From IMG/VR virus record IMGVR_UViG_3300030108_004854, positions 1-64,000 of that record: a stretch of DNA of 64,000 nucleotides. The stretch is one strand, 5' to 3'. Below, piece after piece: positions 15,888 to 23,634 of this stretch. Each line of letters starts with the position of its first letter. Within the stretch, counting starts at the first letter, position 1. The notes under the pieces are model-generated. The model was not told where the DNA came from and did no database searches. It saw only the letters and a program-made list of their open reading frames with translations. This stretch comes from a virus. The position numbers and the translations under genes are program-made.

Positions 15888-16128
15888 CAAAGACATCTTC
15901 GGTTTTAATGTAACCGAGCATGGCATCAAAAGCTACAGTAAATCATTTAAGGTTGGTCCATTTAGACAAACGATCAACCTTAATCTTGGCAATGGTCATG
16001 TAAAAGGTACGACATCGATACCTGGCACAGGCTTAGCCAAACGCTACAATATCAGTGACAAAGACTGGCATGACTGGTTTCCGGAAGAGCCTGACTTTGG
16101 ACACAAGCCTCCCATGTGGGAGGAGTAA
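15859..16128 (+). CDS. DUF4236-like protein, 89 aa
   Basis: ATG at 15859 is preferred to a TTG at 15850. The succession YSKSFKVGPFRQTINLNLGNG then TTSIPGTGLAKRYNIS resembles DUF4236, a small beta-rich domain (KxFKIGPxRxNLS...SIPGTGL) often found in bacterial and phage proteins of unknown role. Ends WEE; the stop lies in the heptamer repeat. Confidence 0.6.
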   Translation: MTKRSAFNFDKDIFGFNVTEHGIKSYSKSFKVGPFRQTINLNLGNGHVKGTTSIPGTGLAKRYNISDKDWHDWFPEEPDFGHKPPMWEE

Positions 16129-16140
16129 CAGCCAACAGCC
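16127..16140 (+). repeat. Doubled heptamer AACAGCC at 16127
   Basis: The TAA stop of the preceding gene (16126-16128) overlaps the first bases of the repeat; the class B hairpin follows at 16149. Confidence 0.85.
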
Positions 16141-16148
16141 TGGTTGTT

Positions 16149-16164
16149 AGACCTAGGCAAGTCT
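16149..16164 (+). promoter_or_regulatory. AGAC/GTCT hairpin, class B copy 1
   Basis: AGAC-CTAGGCAA-GTCT, followed by TTAAACTG. A near-identical element is at 16754-16769. Then GTTGTACACAAC, a small palindrome, and the leader ACACCACATCACAC before the ATG at 16196. Confidence 0.6.
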
Positions 16165-16195
16165 TTAAACTGTTGTACACAACACCACATCACAC

Positions 16196-16465
16196 ATGGC
16201 GTACATCACTGATAGACAACAAGACTTCATCATCACTTTGTACAAAAGAGTAGATGAAATTCACTTGTTAGCTTCCAAGCTAGACATGCATGATCCACAG
16301 CGGCTCAAATATTCTGGTGCTGCTGATGAGCTGCTGCGACTTTCTGATCGACTGAAACTTCAGTGGTTGCAAGAAGCTGAGTTACTGGAATCAGTAAAAC
16401 AACAAATTACTGATGAACCAATCCCATCTATTACACCAGAGGAAGAGTATGCAATCAATGCCTGA
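16196..16465 (+). CDS. Hypothetical helical protein, 89 aa
   Basis: ATG at 16196 immediately after ACCACATCACAC. Two amphipathic helices (QQDFIITLYKRVDEIHLLASK and ELLRLSDRLKLQWLQEAELL) suggest a helical hairpin or coiled coil. Overlaps the next gene. Confidence 0.6.
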   Translation: MAYITDRQQDFIITLYKRVDEIHLLASKLDMHDPQRLKYSGAADELLRLSDRLKLQWLQEAELLESVKQQITDEPIPSITPEEEYAINA

Positions 16466-16748
16466 AGTAATTACTGTACACAACTGCGAGCTTGACATTC
16501 GTGATCTGGATTACGGCACTAGTTCTTGGATCGTGTCTGCAACCGTTGCTGACATGCAATTGGTACGGCCTGCTGTCATGCATCCTGCTGACATAGCTGA
16601 GCCAGAAGAGCGTGGACCTGCACAATGCAGTGCCATCTTTGAACTAGATGAAGTATCAGGTGATGAACAACCACCTAACGATCCAGTTGCCCTTCGTCAA
16701 TACATTCAAGATATGAATCTTGATTGGGACATAGACGAAGAAAACTAA
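16449..16748 (+). CDS. Hypothetical acidic protein, 99 aa
   Basis: ATG at 16449 follows GAGGAAGAGT, a plausible ribosome binding site inside the previous gene; ATG at 16458 is an alternative. Acidic, with a beta-rich first half (VITVHNCELDIRDLDYG) and a C-terminal acidic helix. Function unknown. Confidence 0.6.
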   Translation: MQSMPEVITVHNCELDIRDLDYGTSSWIVSATVADMQLVRPAVMHPADIAEPEERGPAQCSAIFELDEVSGDEQPPNDPVALRQYIQDMNLDWDIDEEN

Positions 16749-16753
16749 CCAAT

Positions 16754-16769
16754 AGACCTGAGCATGTCT
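16754..16769 (+). promoter_or_regulatory. AGAC/GTCT hairpin, class B copy 2
   Basis: AGAC-CTGAGCAT-GTCT followed by TTAAACTGCTC; GAGCA can alternatively pair with TGCTC. Precedes the CA-rich leader and ATG of the PcfJ-like gene. Confidence 0.6.
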
Positions 16770-16805
16770 TTAAACTGCTCTTACTACATCACACCAAACT
16801 ACACA

Positions 16806-18638
16806 ATGAAATTCCAACTGCCTGACCAGATTCAGATGGAGGTCATGAGCTATGACCAGACACGTAAGCGTCTAGCCAAACAACAACGTGACGAAGAAGC
16901 AAGGCGTGGCAATATCAATAGAACCAAAGCTGCTAAATATCCCAAAGGTAATGTCATCTCACTAGGTCTAATCCCTGATGACATTGTTAGTACCAGAGAA
17001 ATGCAAGAAGCCATTGACTTTATCAATGGCACCACAATAAAGAATACAATCAGTCGATTTAGTTACATGGAAGATCCACCAGCTGGACAAACTCGTTTGC
17101 ATGCTGTGTTGTATTGGACAAAACAATATTGGGTCGCAGCATGGATGCCTAAGCGCAAAGATGATGGCTACTTGTATGGCATATCAGTTGCATTTAAAGA
17201 TACAGAAACAGCAAGGAAACAAATGCAGACTAATGAAAGATTATTTGTTAATCGTAAAAGCGGAAGTAAATCATTGATAGATGATCCTGACTTGCAAATG
17301 AGTAAGCGTAAGATTGGTCGAACCAACTGGCTAGTTACAACACAGTTCATTACCCAAGAAGAGATTGAAGCTGGCTATACAACGAATTACATACGTGAAG
17401 TTGATATGAATCACACAATAGAAAGATACAAAGAGCGTACACAACTACATTCAGAAGCAATCATGGAGCTATGGCGTAACATCATGGCTGGTGTACCTCA
17501 ATGGGATCACATTAGGTACAACAATAATGATTTTATACGGATGACAAAGCTAGGTAACAGTATTAAATATGTTGTTAATGATTGTCATATTCCATGTATG
17601 ACACATGAAACCATGTGTAAATTTGAACATACTAATGAGTTCTATCACAAAGTATTCAGTGAATATGGAGAATATGACTGCATTGCACCAGAGTTCTTTA
17701 ACTCACCGTGGTTCCGTAGAAAAGTTAACAAAATGGTTAGTGATATGTCAGTGGCATTTGAGATGGCTGATCCAATCAAAGCATCGATGAAACCTATCGT
17801 TGCACCATTATCCGATATGCATCATTACTTACAAGGAGTTAATGAAATGTATAAAGCTTATCCGTTCTGTGACATTAACCATTTAATTGCTAACGAACAC
17901 CTACTTGAACGTGTTAAGTTTCATATGCCTACTTTAAATATCAGCGAATACGCGCATCGATATCTAACAGAAAATGTGCCGCCAGAACGGTTTATTAATA
18001 TGCTGAAGCAACATCATGATTATTTGATTGCAGAAAGAGCCAAACAAAATCAAGATTCATATAATCATCACTACGATGAAGACGACATTAGTGGTAACCC
18101 ACGGATGTATTGGAGACATTGGGCTGACTCAATGAATATGCTTAATCAAGTGTTAAGACACAATGAAAGAACACCAGAAAATATATTACCTACTGAACCA
18201 AAACGTTATCGCATTAATGAATGGCATGACTTACTAATGAGTCAGACCTGGAAGCTTCGTAACCCTAATGAAAAACTTCCACAGAAACTATTCCCTCAAC
18301 CAGTCAAAGCTGAAAGTGACATGGGCACTTTCACATTCTTCCAGCCCATTGACACGCATCAGGTGGCTGAGTGGGGACAGGCTATGCGGAACTGCGTTGG
18401 TAGTGGTAGCTATGCAGAAGGTGTCAGAAAATTCAGGCACATTATTCTGCTAGCGATGGTTGATAACAAGCCACGATTTACCATGCAACTTACGGTTGAT
18501 AACGGAGAGATCAATATTGATCAATGCACAACGCTACGCAATGGTGGTCAGGATTACAAACTGACAGCAGATGAAAACACTTGTCTCAAGACAGCGTTCG
18601 CTAAAGCGTTGCAGTTCAGAGAGATTCAGCTACGCTGA
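16806..18638 (+). CDS. PcfJ-like protein, 610 aa
   Basis: ATG at 16806 after the leader ACTACATCACACCAAACTAC. The C-terminal 120 residues carry the hallmark of the PcfJ-like family: WGQAMRNCVGSGSYAEGV, then a strand-turn-strand region (PRFTMQLTVDNGEINIDQC) around residues 525-580. PcfJ was named from a conjugative plasmid and homologues occur in many phages, with no established function. The N-terminal 450 residues are helical with no recognised motif. It ends 59 nt before tRNA-Leu. Confidence 0.65.
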   Translation: MKFQLPDQIQMEVMSYDQTRKRLAKQQRDEEARRGNINRTKAAKYPKGNVISLGLIPDDIVSTREMQEAIDFINGTTIKNTISRFSYMEDPPAGQTRLHAVLYWTKQYWVAAWMPKRKDDGYLYGISVAFKDTETARKQMQTNERLFVNRKSGSKSLIDDPDLQMSKRKIGRTNWLVTTQFITQEEIEAGYTTNYIREVDMNHTIERYKERTQLHSEAIMELWRNIMAGVPQWDHIRYNNNDFIRMTKLGNSIKYVVNDCHIPCMTHETMCKFEHTNEFYHKVFSEYGEYDCIAPEFFNSPWFRRKVNKMVSDMSVAFEMADPIKASMKPIVAPLSDMHHYLQGVNEMYKAYPFCDINHLIANEHLLERVKFHMPTLNISEYAHRYLTENVPPERFINMLKQHHDYLIAERAKQNQDSYNHHYDEDDISGNPRMYWRHWADSMNMLNQVLRHNERTPENILPTEPKRYRINEWHDLLMSQTWKLRNPNEKLPQKLFPQPVKAESDMGTFTFFQPIDTHQVAEWGQAMRNCVGSGSYAEGVRKFRHIILLAMVDNKPRFTMQLTVDNGEINIDQCTTLRNGGQDYKLTADENTCLKTAFAKALQFREIQLR

Positions 18639-18640
18639 CT

Positions 18641-18694
18641 GAGATTTAGGCAGCCGAGTAACAATGTTGTTGCGTCAGGCGTAAGCCCTATCTC
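18641..18694 (+). promoter_or_regulatory. GTAAG hairpin in front of tRNA-Leu
   Basis: GAGA (18641-18644) and TAGG (18647-18650) pair with CCTA (18687-18690) and TCTC (18691-18694), with CAGGCGTAAGC on the 3' side. Three nucleotides separate it from the tRNA, so it may be part of pre-tRNA processing. Confidence 0.6.
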
Positions 18695-18697
18695 ATT

Positions 18698-18785
18698 GGG
18701 AGTGTGGCGGAATTGGTAGACGCATCGGACTTAAAATCCGTGGACTGTTATGGTCATGCGAGTTCAAGTCTCGCCACTCCTACCA
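18698..18785 (+). tRNA. tRNA-Leu (UAA anticodon), CCA encoded
   Basis: GGGAGTG acceptor strand pairs with CACTCCT; anticodon loop CTTAAAA reads UAA; T-arm GCGAG-TTCAAGT-CTCGC; long variable arm typical of class II tRNA-Leu; discriminator A and genomic CCA (18783-18785). 88 nt. Phage tRNAs usually help translate codons that are commoner in the phage than in the host; UUA fits an AT-rich phage. Confidence 0.95.
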
Positions 18786-18805
18786 ATCATTTATTACACA
18801 ACACT

Positions 18806-18982
18806 ATGGCAATCATTACTAAGAAAAGTAAAGCATCTAATGCGAAAAGCAACAACCATGAAAACCGCAGAGAGTTTGGAGGCTTAAGCCCCCGTCTCAT
18901 GAGAAGACTTAGGTCTCGTCAAGCAGCTAAGGCAAAGAGGGTGTCCTCTCACAGTGATCAGGCTGCAAGAGGATTCGCTTAA
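18806..18982 (+). CDS. Small basic protein, 58 aa
   Basis: ATG at 18806, 20 nt after the tRNA, behind TTATTACACAACACT. Lys/Arg/Ser-rich (MAIITKKSKASNAKSNNHEN...RLMRRLRSRQAAKAKR). Likely nucleic-acid-binding by charge only. Confidence 0.55.
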   Translation: MAIITKKSKASNAKSNNHENRREFGGLSPRLMRRLRSRQAAKAKRVSSHSDQAARGFA

Positions 18983-19104
18983 CCAGCACCAGGAAACTAC
19001 AAAAACTGATGCTCCCTCAGGACTGACGTAGTTCTTCTGCGTCCCAACACATTCTAAATACATTTGTCTATGCATTGTAAACTCAGCCCGTCGATTTATT
19101 TTCC

Positions 19105-19341
19105 ATGACAAAACCAGGGCCGAGAGCGACGGCACCTCGTTTCAAAGTTGGTGATCGTGTATTACACAAATCCAACCCAATGAATAACGTTGCACGTTGC
19201 AGAGCTGGGGTAGTAACCCAAGTGATGTACAAAAAAAACAGCAGAGGACACAAACAACCCTTTGTTGAAATTAAATTCGATCACTCACAGCGACCAGAAA
19301 TCTTTATGTCTATTCGTGTTATGCACGAAACAAAAGATTGA
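19105..19341 (+). CDS. SH3/KOW-like small basic protein, 78 aa
   Basis: The pattern FKVGDRVLHKSNP...GVVTQVMYKKNSRG..FVEIKFD is a beta-barrel signature of SH3/KOW-type small domains (GDxV start, repeated strands). Stop and next start overlap (TGATG). Possibly binds nucleic acid or a host complex; unproven. Confidence 0.65.
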   Translation: MTKPGPRATAPRFKVGDRVLHKSNPMNNVARCRAGVVTQVMYKKNSRGHKQPFVEIKFDHSQRPEIFMSIRVMHETKD

Positions 19342-19661
19342 TGGCTTACGTACACATCAATCATGTTAAAGAACATGAAGAAATTCTTGTTGGCCCACGT
19401 GGTGGTGTTTATGTCATCCGTAAAGGCAGACAAGTAACTGTTACAGACAAACCAATTACACGCGATAAGCATTACAAACCCAAACGTGGTGCTTACAATC
19501 GTTTCACTCAACATCAAATGAATGCAATCACAGGTTCAACTGAAATGGGTAACACCACAAGCAGAAAACGAAATCGTAGAGATGGCCAGAGTGTCAGCTC
19601 CAAAAAACGCAAAGAACATGGAGACAGGTCCAAAGCTTTTACGTTATCTCATCAAACATAA
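19341..19661 (+). CDS. Basic hypothetical protein overlapping thyX, 106 aa
   Basis: ATG at 19341 overlaps the previous stop. The N-terminal part (EEILVGPRGGVYVIRKGRQVTV) has a conserved-looking GPRGGVYxxRxGRxV turn; the C-terminal 46 residues lie in the 140-nt overlap with thyX and are Arg/Lys/Ser-rich. The long overlap is unusual; either the tail is non-essential or thyX starts later. Confidence 0.55.
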   Translation: MAYVHINHVKEHEEILVGPRGGVYVIRKGRQVTVTDKPITRDKHYKPKRGAYNRFTQHQMNAITGSTEMGNTTSRKRNRRDGQSVSSKKRKEHGDRSKAFTLSHQT

Positions 19662-20187
19662 GCACTGGTCGCCATTTGAAATGGCTAACATGTGCGTTAC
19701 AATATCAACTTCAAGGGGAATTGCACCACAGATACTGAGGCATCGCAGCTTCACGTTCCAGGAATTCTCTTTGAGATACGCCAATACAAATCAAATTGGT
19801 CGTGTTGAAACGCCTGAGTTACGCGCTCAAGATTTTAAAAACAGGCAAAACTCCACTCCTGATCTTAAAAATAAGTTGGGTGTTGAAAGATACGCTGCAT
19901 TACAGCGTCTTGTTTCTATTCATATGGAAGATGCTGAGCATCTATACCAAGAACTGTTGAGTGCTGGTGTTGCAAAAGAGTCTGCACGTTTTGTGTTACC
20001 TCTGGCTGCACCAAGCAAACTTCATATGAATGGAACACTCAGGTCATGGGTGCATTACATCGATCTGCGTACTGACAATGGTACGCAAAAAGAACACAAA
20101 GAGATTGCAGAGCAATGCAAAGCAATCTTCCAACAACAATTTCCTATTATTTCTGAAGCATTATGGCCAGACCAACAGTCCAATTAG
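19522..20187 (+). CDS. thyX: Flavin-dependent thymidylate synthase ThyX
   Basis: Makes dTMP from dUMP with methylene-tetrahydrofolate, FAD and NADPH. The signature RHR-x7-S-x-R is present as RHRSFTFQEFSLR, preceded by HWSPFEMANMCVTI and IAPQIL typical of the family; SARFVLPLAAPSKLHMNGTLRSW is the C-terminal conserved block. 221 residues is normal length. With dCTP deaminase (52595) it forms a dTTP supply route for an AT-rich genome. Its stop overlaps the start of the zinc-ribbon gene. Confidence 0.95.
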   Translation: MQSQVQLKWVTPQAENEIVEMARVSAPKNAKNMETGPKLLRYLIKHKHWSPFEMANMCVTISTSRGIAPQILRHRSFTFQEFSLRYANTNQIGRVETPELRAQDFKNRQNSTPDLKNKLGVERYAALQRLVSIHMEDAEHLYQELLSAGVAKESARFVLPLAAPSKLHMNGTLRSWVHYIDLRTDNGTQKEHKEIAEQCKAIFQQQFPIISEALWPDQQSN

Positions 20188-20498
20188 TTTGTTCCTGTTG
20201 TGGAACAATGTTTAAACGTGAATCAAGACGCGAACAGTATCGTGTTATGCACAGACATGCAGGTCCTTATTGCAGTAGAAGCTGTGCTTCTAAAAGCAAA
20301 AGAACTTATGATCGTGTTGCCGGTAGAGAACATCCAAACTCTATTCTTACTGAGAATGATGTTAGAAGGATACGCAGGCAACTTAAATATGGTGTGCCAG
20401 TTAAGAACATCATGATTCTTACTGGTATGTCTGAGAATTGTATTCGTTCAATTCAATACAGAAAAACTTGGAAGCACGTAAAAGATTATGCAGCTTGA
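20163..20498 (+). CDS. Zinc-ribbon/HTH DNA-binding protein, 111 aa
   Basis: An N-terminal Cys4 site (CSCC at about 10-13, CSRSC at 37-41) is followed by SILTENDVRRIRRQLKYGVP and the turn-helix MSENCIRSIQYRKTWKHV. The latter resembles the HTH module (L-x-V-x-x-I-R ... I-x-x-I-x-x-x-x-x-W-x-x-V) that accompanies phage HNH/intron-type endonucleases. No HNH catalytic motif is present, so a regulator or remnant of a homing enzyme is likely. Confidence 0.65.
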   Translation: MARPTVQLVCSCCGTMFKRESRREQYRVMHRHAGPYCSRSCASKSKRTYDRVAGREHPNSILTENDVRRIRRQLKYGVPVKNIMILTGMSENCIRSIQYRKTWKHVKDYAA

Positions 20499-20670
20499 AG
20501 ATGCACTTGATCTGATCTACAAAGGTCAAACCAACGTAGCTGTCATGGCAAAAAAAGTAGGCGTCTCATTAGATGAAATGAAACGCCTGTTTGGTTATTA
20601 CGTTAGTCAGCGACCTATTGATCCAGATGTATGGCAAGCTGATGTAAAACCAAGCTGGCCCTGGGCTTAA
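20488..20670 (+). CDS. Small HTH-like conserved cyanophage protein, 60 aa
   Basis: Short helix-turn-helix-like N-terminus (VAVMAKKVGVSLDEMKRLFG) and a C-terminus PDVWQADVKPSWPWA; small proteins ending in W...SWPxA are known to me from cyanophages. Overlaps the zinc-ribbon gene by 11 nt. Function unknown. Confidence 0.65.
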   Translation: MQLEDALDLIYKGQTNVAVMAKKVGVSLDEMKRLFGYYVSQRPIDPDVWQADVKPSWPWA

Positions 20671-20823
20671 TTACTTAAGCCGTTTACGATCTAATTTGGC
20701 TTGGAACTTTTCACGTTCCTGTTTAATTTCATCCCTTGATACCCAAACCGAATGGATTGAATTCAATGTCGGGCTGGTACGTTCGTACTTAACGCCTCGA
20801 TAAGTCAGTGTCTTGGTAGACAT
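20671..20823 (-). CDS. DUF4278-like small protein, 50 aa
   Basis: Minus-strand frame with a strong Shine-Dalgarno (GGAGGAC in the sense of the gene) before ATG 20823. LTYRGVKYE at the N-terminus is the core of DUF4278, a short cyanobacterial/cyanophage family; the rest is a Lys/Arg-rich helix. It lies tail to tail with the plus gene ending at 20670. Unknown function. Confidence 0.7.
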   Translation of the reverse strand: MSTKTLTYRGVKYERTSPTLNSIHSVWVSRDEIKQEREKFQAKLDRKRLK

Positions 20824-20841
20824 GATGTCCTCCGCTAAAAC

Positions 20842-20883
20842 CTAGACCCCGTTCCCTGTCTAGTGAATTGCGCCCCAGTGGGG
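20842..20883. promoter_or_regulatory. Two hairpins in a divergent gap
   Basis: CTAGAC (20842-20847)/GTCTAG (20858-20863) and CCCC-AGT-GGGG (20873-20883) lie in the gap between divergent genes at 20823 and 20917. Candidate operators or leader structures. Confidence 0.4.
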
Positions 20884-20916
20884 TGAACGTACTTGTATTT
20901 TATCACTCATCTTAGA

Positions 20917-23106
20917 ATGAACAAAGCACCTGTTTCAAAGATCACAATGTCAATAGAAAGAGATCCGTACACTGGTGAAATAACTTATTACAATGACGCT
21001 ACTGGAGCTGAAATAACTGAAGCTGAGCATAACTTAGAGCGAGACCGCCAGGCACGTTCAGCAGGTTATGAATCATTTTATGATTACGTACGTCAGGTGC
21101 AAAGAGATATGGAGGAAGAAGCATCGGCATTCATGGAAGACGGTATACCAGATACACTGGATGCACAGGATTTTGAAAGAGCTGCTCTTGATCAACAACA
21201 ACTACAACAACAAGCAGATTTTATAGATCGGCTTGGTCTTAATGATCCACCCCGTGTAAATATGCAGGAGTTAACTCCTGATAACGTATACGAAATGCGT
21301 CAGCTTGGTTTTAATAGTGCACAAGTTTCAGATGCTATTGAACGAAGAAGCAGACAATTAGATGAAGCAGGTGTATCAGCTGAGGAAAGAAACTATAGAG
21401 CAAGAGGTTACGTCGGCAATGACAGATATTTATCTGGAACAGGTGAAGGTCAAACCCTACGGTTTCTTGATCCTGAAATGCAAGCACGTTTTGAAGCAGA
21501 TGTAGCAGCCGAAGAACAACGAATAAGACAAGAAAATAAACCTATCAATCGAGCACGTAGAACCTTAGCTGGAGTCAGAAATAATGTTATAGATTTTCCA
21601 CGGCAAACTGGCCTTTTACTTAATCAAGTTACTGATCGCATTGATGATAACATCACTCAAGTTGTTAGAGGCTATAGAAACATTCTTGATTTAGATCGTC
21701 CTGTTTATGATCCAAAATACCTTCCTGAAGGTGCTAACCCTGACTTTAATTACTACACACAACTACTAGAAGATTCACGTATAGGTTATTCACCTAGCAA
21801 TAAAATTAGAACTAATTTAATGTTACAACCTGATGGGCGTGGATATGATTTTAGCTTTCAAGGTCCAGAAGGTTTTGCAGATTCAAAGAAATTAAAAATT
21901 CAAAATCAAAGAACAGAAGACCTTATTGCAGGCAAGAAACAATATATAGCAGACTTGTATCGCAATAATGAAAAGGCTACTCATTCTATGACTCCTTTTA
22001 AAGATAGAATTGATCAAGAAAACCGAAAGATTAGAGATTATAGATATCGTATTAATTACAATAAGGATAAAATTAATACGATGAAATCACCTACCTATCA
22101 ACCCACTTTGGGTTACATGATAGGAACAGAACTAGATAAAGTAAAACCTGGAGAATACTTTAGTCAAAATCCTATAGGTGGACCAGGAGGTCAAAGAGAT
22201 AAATTGTATAGCAGAATGAGCAAAGGAGTATTGAAAGCTCAACCTTTTGGTTATGCAAAAGTACAACGTATAAATCCAACCACTTGGTTGCGTGATGATG
22301 TACCAATGGAATGGGACCCAGGAACTTTAAAAGACCCTGCAATACGAAAAGCATTTGGTGTACCCAAAGAAACCGATGTATCTATCTACCGTGATAGAAC
22401 AATGTTTGAGCAACCTATTTATCAAAAAGGCGGACCTCTTTCTTCAGGAAAAACAGCAGTCGCTCTTGGTTCGCATGAGTTTAGACTGCCACGTGCTCTT
22501 AGTAATGCAACATTAGGTGGCCTGTATGAATCTATACCATCTGCAGAAGTTATTAAAGCAACTGGTGAAGAAGGCATAGGTGCTGGTATTAAAACATATG
22601 CAAGTGAAATTATGGAAGGATTGCCTTACATGGCAGGTTTAGCTGGTGCTACTTATGTAGTTCCTGCATTAGCAAGTGTTGCACCACCAGTTCTTGGTGG
22701 ACTGGGCGTGTATGAAGCTGGTCGTTCTGTCAATGAATTAAGTAGACAAACAACAGGTGAAACTGCATTATCTAAACTTCAGCAAACAGCAGGCAAGGTA
22801 GCGCCAGGTGTCTTAGGTAAACCATCAACTGGTTCTGCTTATAGATATAACGAAGATGCTAGAGCAAAAGAAGAAAGGTTAAGAAAAATTGCAAGTGGTG
22901 AACTTGTTGAGCCAATCCCACAATTAAATGCTTATACCCCCTTACCAATTTCAATGGTTACTAGACCTCAACAAGAACTAGATGCTTATAGAGATCAACA
23001 GCCAACTGCATCTAACCCATTGGTTCAACGCATCCAACTTGCAGGTAAAAGATTCAATCCAGCTAGAGGTGAGTTTGGTTTAACTGAATTGTTTTTTGGA
23101 CAATAA
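20917..23106 (+). CDS. Large virion-like protein encoded among early genes, 729 aa
   Basis: ATG at 20917 (alternative 20947). Acidic/Gln-rich N-terminal half, Tyr/Arg/Lys-rich middle, then a Gly/Ala hydrophobic stretch (GLPYMAGLAGATYVVPALAS, then VAPPVLGGLGVYEAG) around residues 565-605 like those of the virion proteins at 3.4-9.1 kb. No enzyme motif. Its position between ThyX and DNA polymerase, on the opposite strand from the virion block, is odd; it may be an ejected protein. Confidence 0.65.
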   Translation: MNKAPVSKITMSIERDPYTGEITYYNDATGAEITEAEHNLERDRQARSAGYESFYDYVRQVQRDMEEEASAFMEDGIPDTLDAQDFERAALDQQQLQQQADFIDRLGLNDPPRVNMQELTPDNVYEMRQLGFNSAQVSDAIERRSRQLDEAGVSAEERNYRARGYVGNDRYLSGTGEGQTLRFLDPEMQARFEADVAAEEQRIRQENKPINRARRTLAGVRNNVIDFPRQTGLLLNQVTDRIDDNITQVVRGYRNILDLDRPVYDPKYLPEGANPDFNYYTQLLEDSRIGYSPSNKIRTNLMLQPDGRGYDFSFQGPEGFADSKKLKIQNQRTEDLIAGKKQYIADLYRNNEKATHSMTPFKDRIDQENRKIRDYRYRINYNKDKINTMKSPTYQPTLGYMIGTELDKVKPGEYFSQNPIGGPGGQRDKLYSRMSKGVLKAQPFGYAKVQRINPTTWLRDDVPMEWDPGTLKDPAIRKAFGVPKETDVSIYRDRTMFEQPIYQKGGPLSSGKTAVALGSHEFRLPRALSNATLGGLYESIPSAEVIKATGEEGIGAGIKTYASEIMEGLPYMAGLAGATYVVPALASVAPPVLGGLGVYEAGRSVNELSRQTTGETALSKLQQTAGKVAPGVLGKPSTGSAYRYNEDARAKEERLRKIASGELVEPIPQLNAYTPLPISMVTRPQQELDAYRDQQPTASNPLVQRIQLAGKRFNPARGEFGLTELFFGQ

Positions 23107-23109
23107 AAG

Positions 23110-23136
23110 CTAGGCATCTTTATGTGTAAGTCCTAG
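23110..23136 (+). promoter_or_regulatory. Covarying GTAAG hairpin, copy at 23110
   Basis: CTAGG (23110-23114) pairs with CCTAG (23132-23136); TGTGTAAGT on the 3' side. Between stop 23106 and ATG 23156. Confidence 0.75.
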
Positions 23137-23155
23137 ACTACGCTTTATTTTATCC

Positions 23156-23581
23156 ATGCTTCCTGAAAATCAATTTCATTCCAATCAACCAATGCCGAAG
23201 CCTGCACCAGCAACTATTGATGTTGACAGGACTAAATACTATGACACTCAAGGTGTTGTAGACAGAACATTTATGAGTCGTTTTAGCATCATAAAAGCTG
23301 TAAAGAATGGTCGATTCCCTGCTCCAGAATTTAAAAAACAACGTCATTGCTTTTATTGCAAAAAGAAAGTAGATCAATGGATAGCAGATAATCCAAATTT
23401 TACTAACCTTCCTACACCAAGAACAACTACTACGCTTAATGTAACTTTTTCTGCAGCAGAATTAAAAATGATTAGTAATGCAGCTAAAGCATTGGGTTGT
23501 ACAGTAGATTTTTTTGTTGCAGATGCAACACTCTGGAAAGCCCGTGGCGTAAAAAAACGATTAGAATATGAAAATAATTAA
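23156..23581 (+). CDS. DNA-binding protein, excisionase/AlpA-like HTH plus C-terminal helices, 141 aa
   Basis: YYDTQGVVDRTFMSRFSIIK...GRFPAPEF followed by KKKVDQWIADNP fits the winged-helix plan of AlpA/excisionase-type proteins (helix-turn-helix, wing with FPxP, then x-WxxDxx). The C-terminal NVTFSAAELKMISNAAKALG resembles a ribbon-helix-helix or similar small dimerisation domain. It could regulate transcription of the adjacent replication genes. Confidence 0.65.
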   Translation: MLPENQFHSNQPMPKPAPATIDVDRTKYYDTQGVVDRTFMSRFSIIKAVKNGRFPAPEFKKQRHCFYCKKKVDQWIADNPNFTNLPTPRTTTTLNVTFSAAELKMISNAAKALGCTVDFFVADATLWKARGVKKRLEYENN

Positions 23582-23634
23582 GGGGTTGCAATAAATAATA
23601 AATACCGTAGTCTTCTAAAAGATTCAACAAAACA

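Noticed and set aside
18704-18805. Protein frame starting MAELVDASDLKSVDC across the tRNA
   Set aside because: This is the well-known false protein produced by translating a tRNA gene; the real gene starts at ATG 18806.
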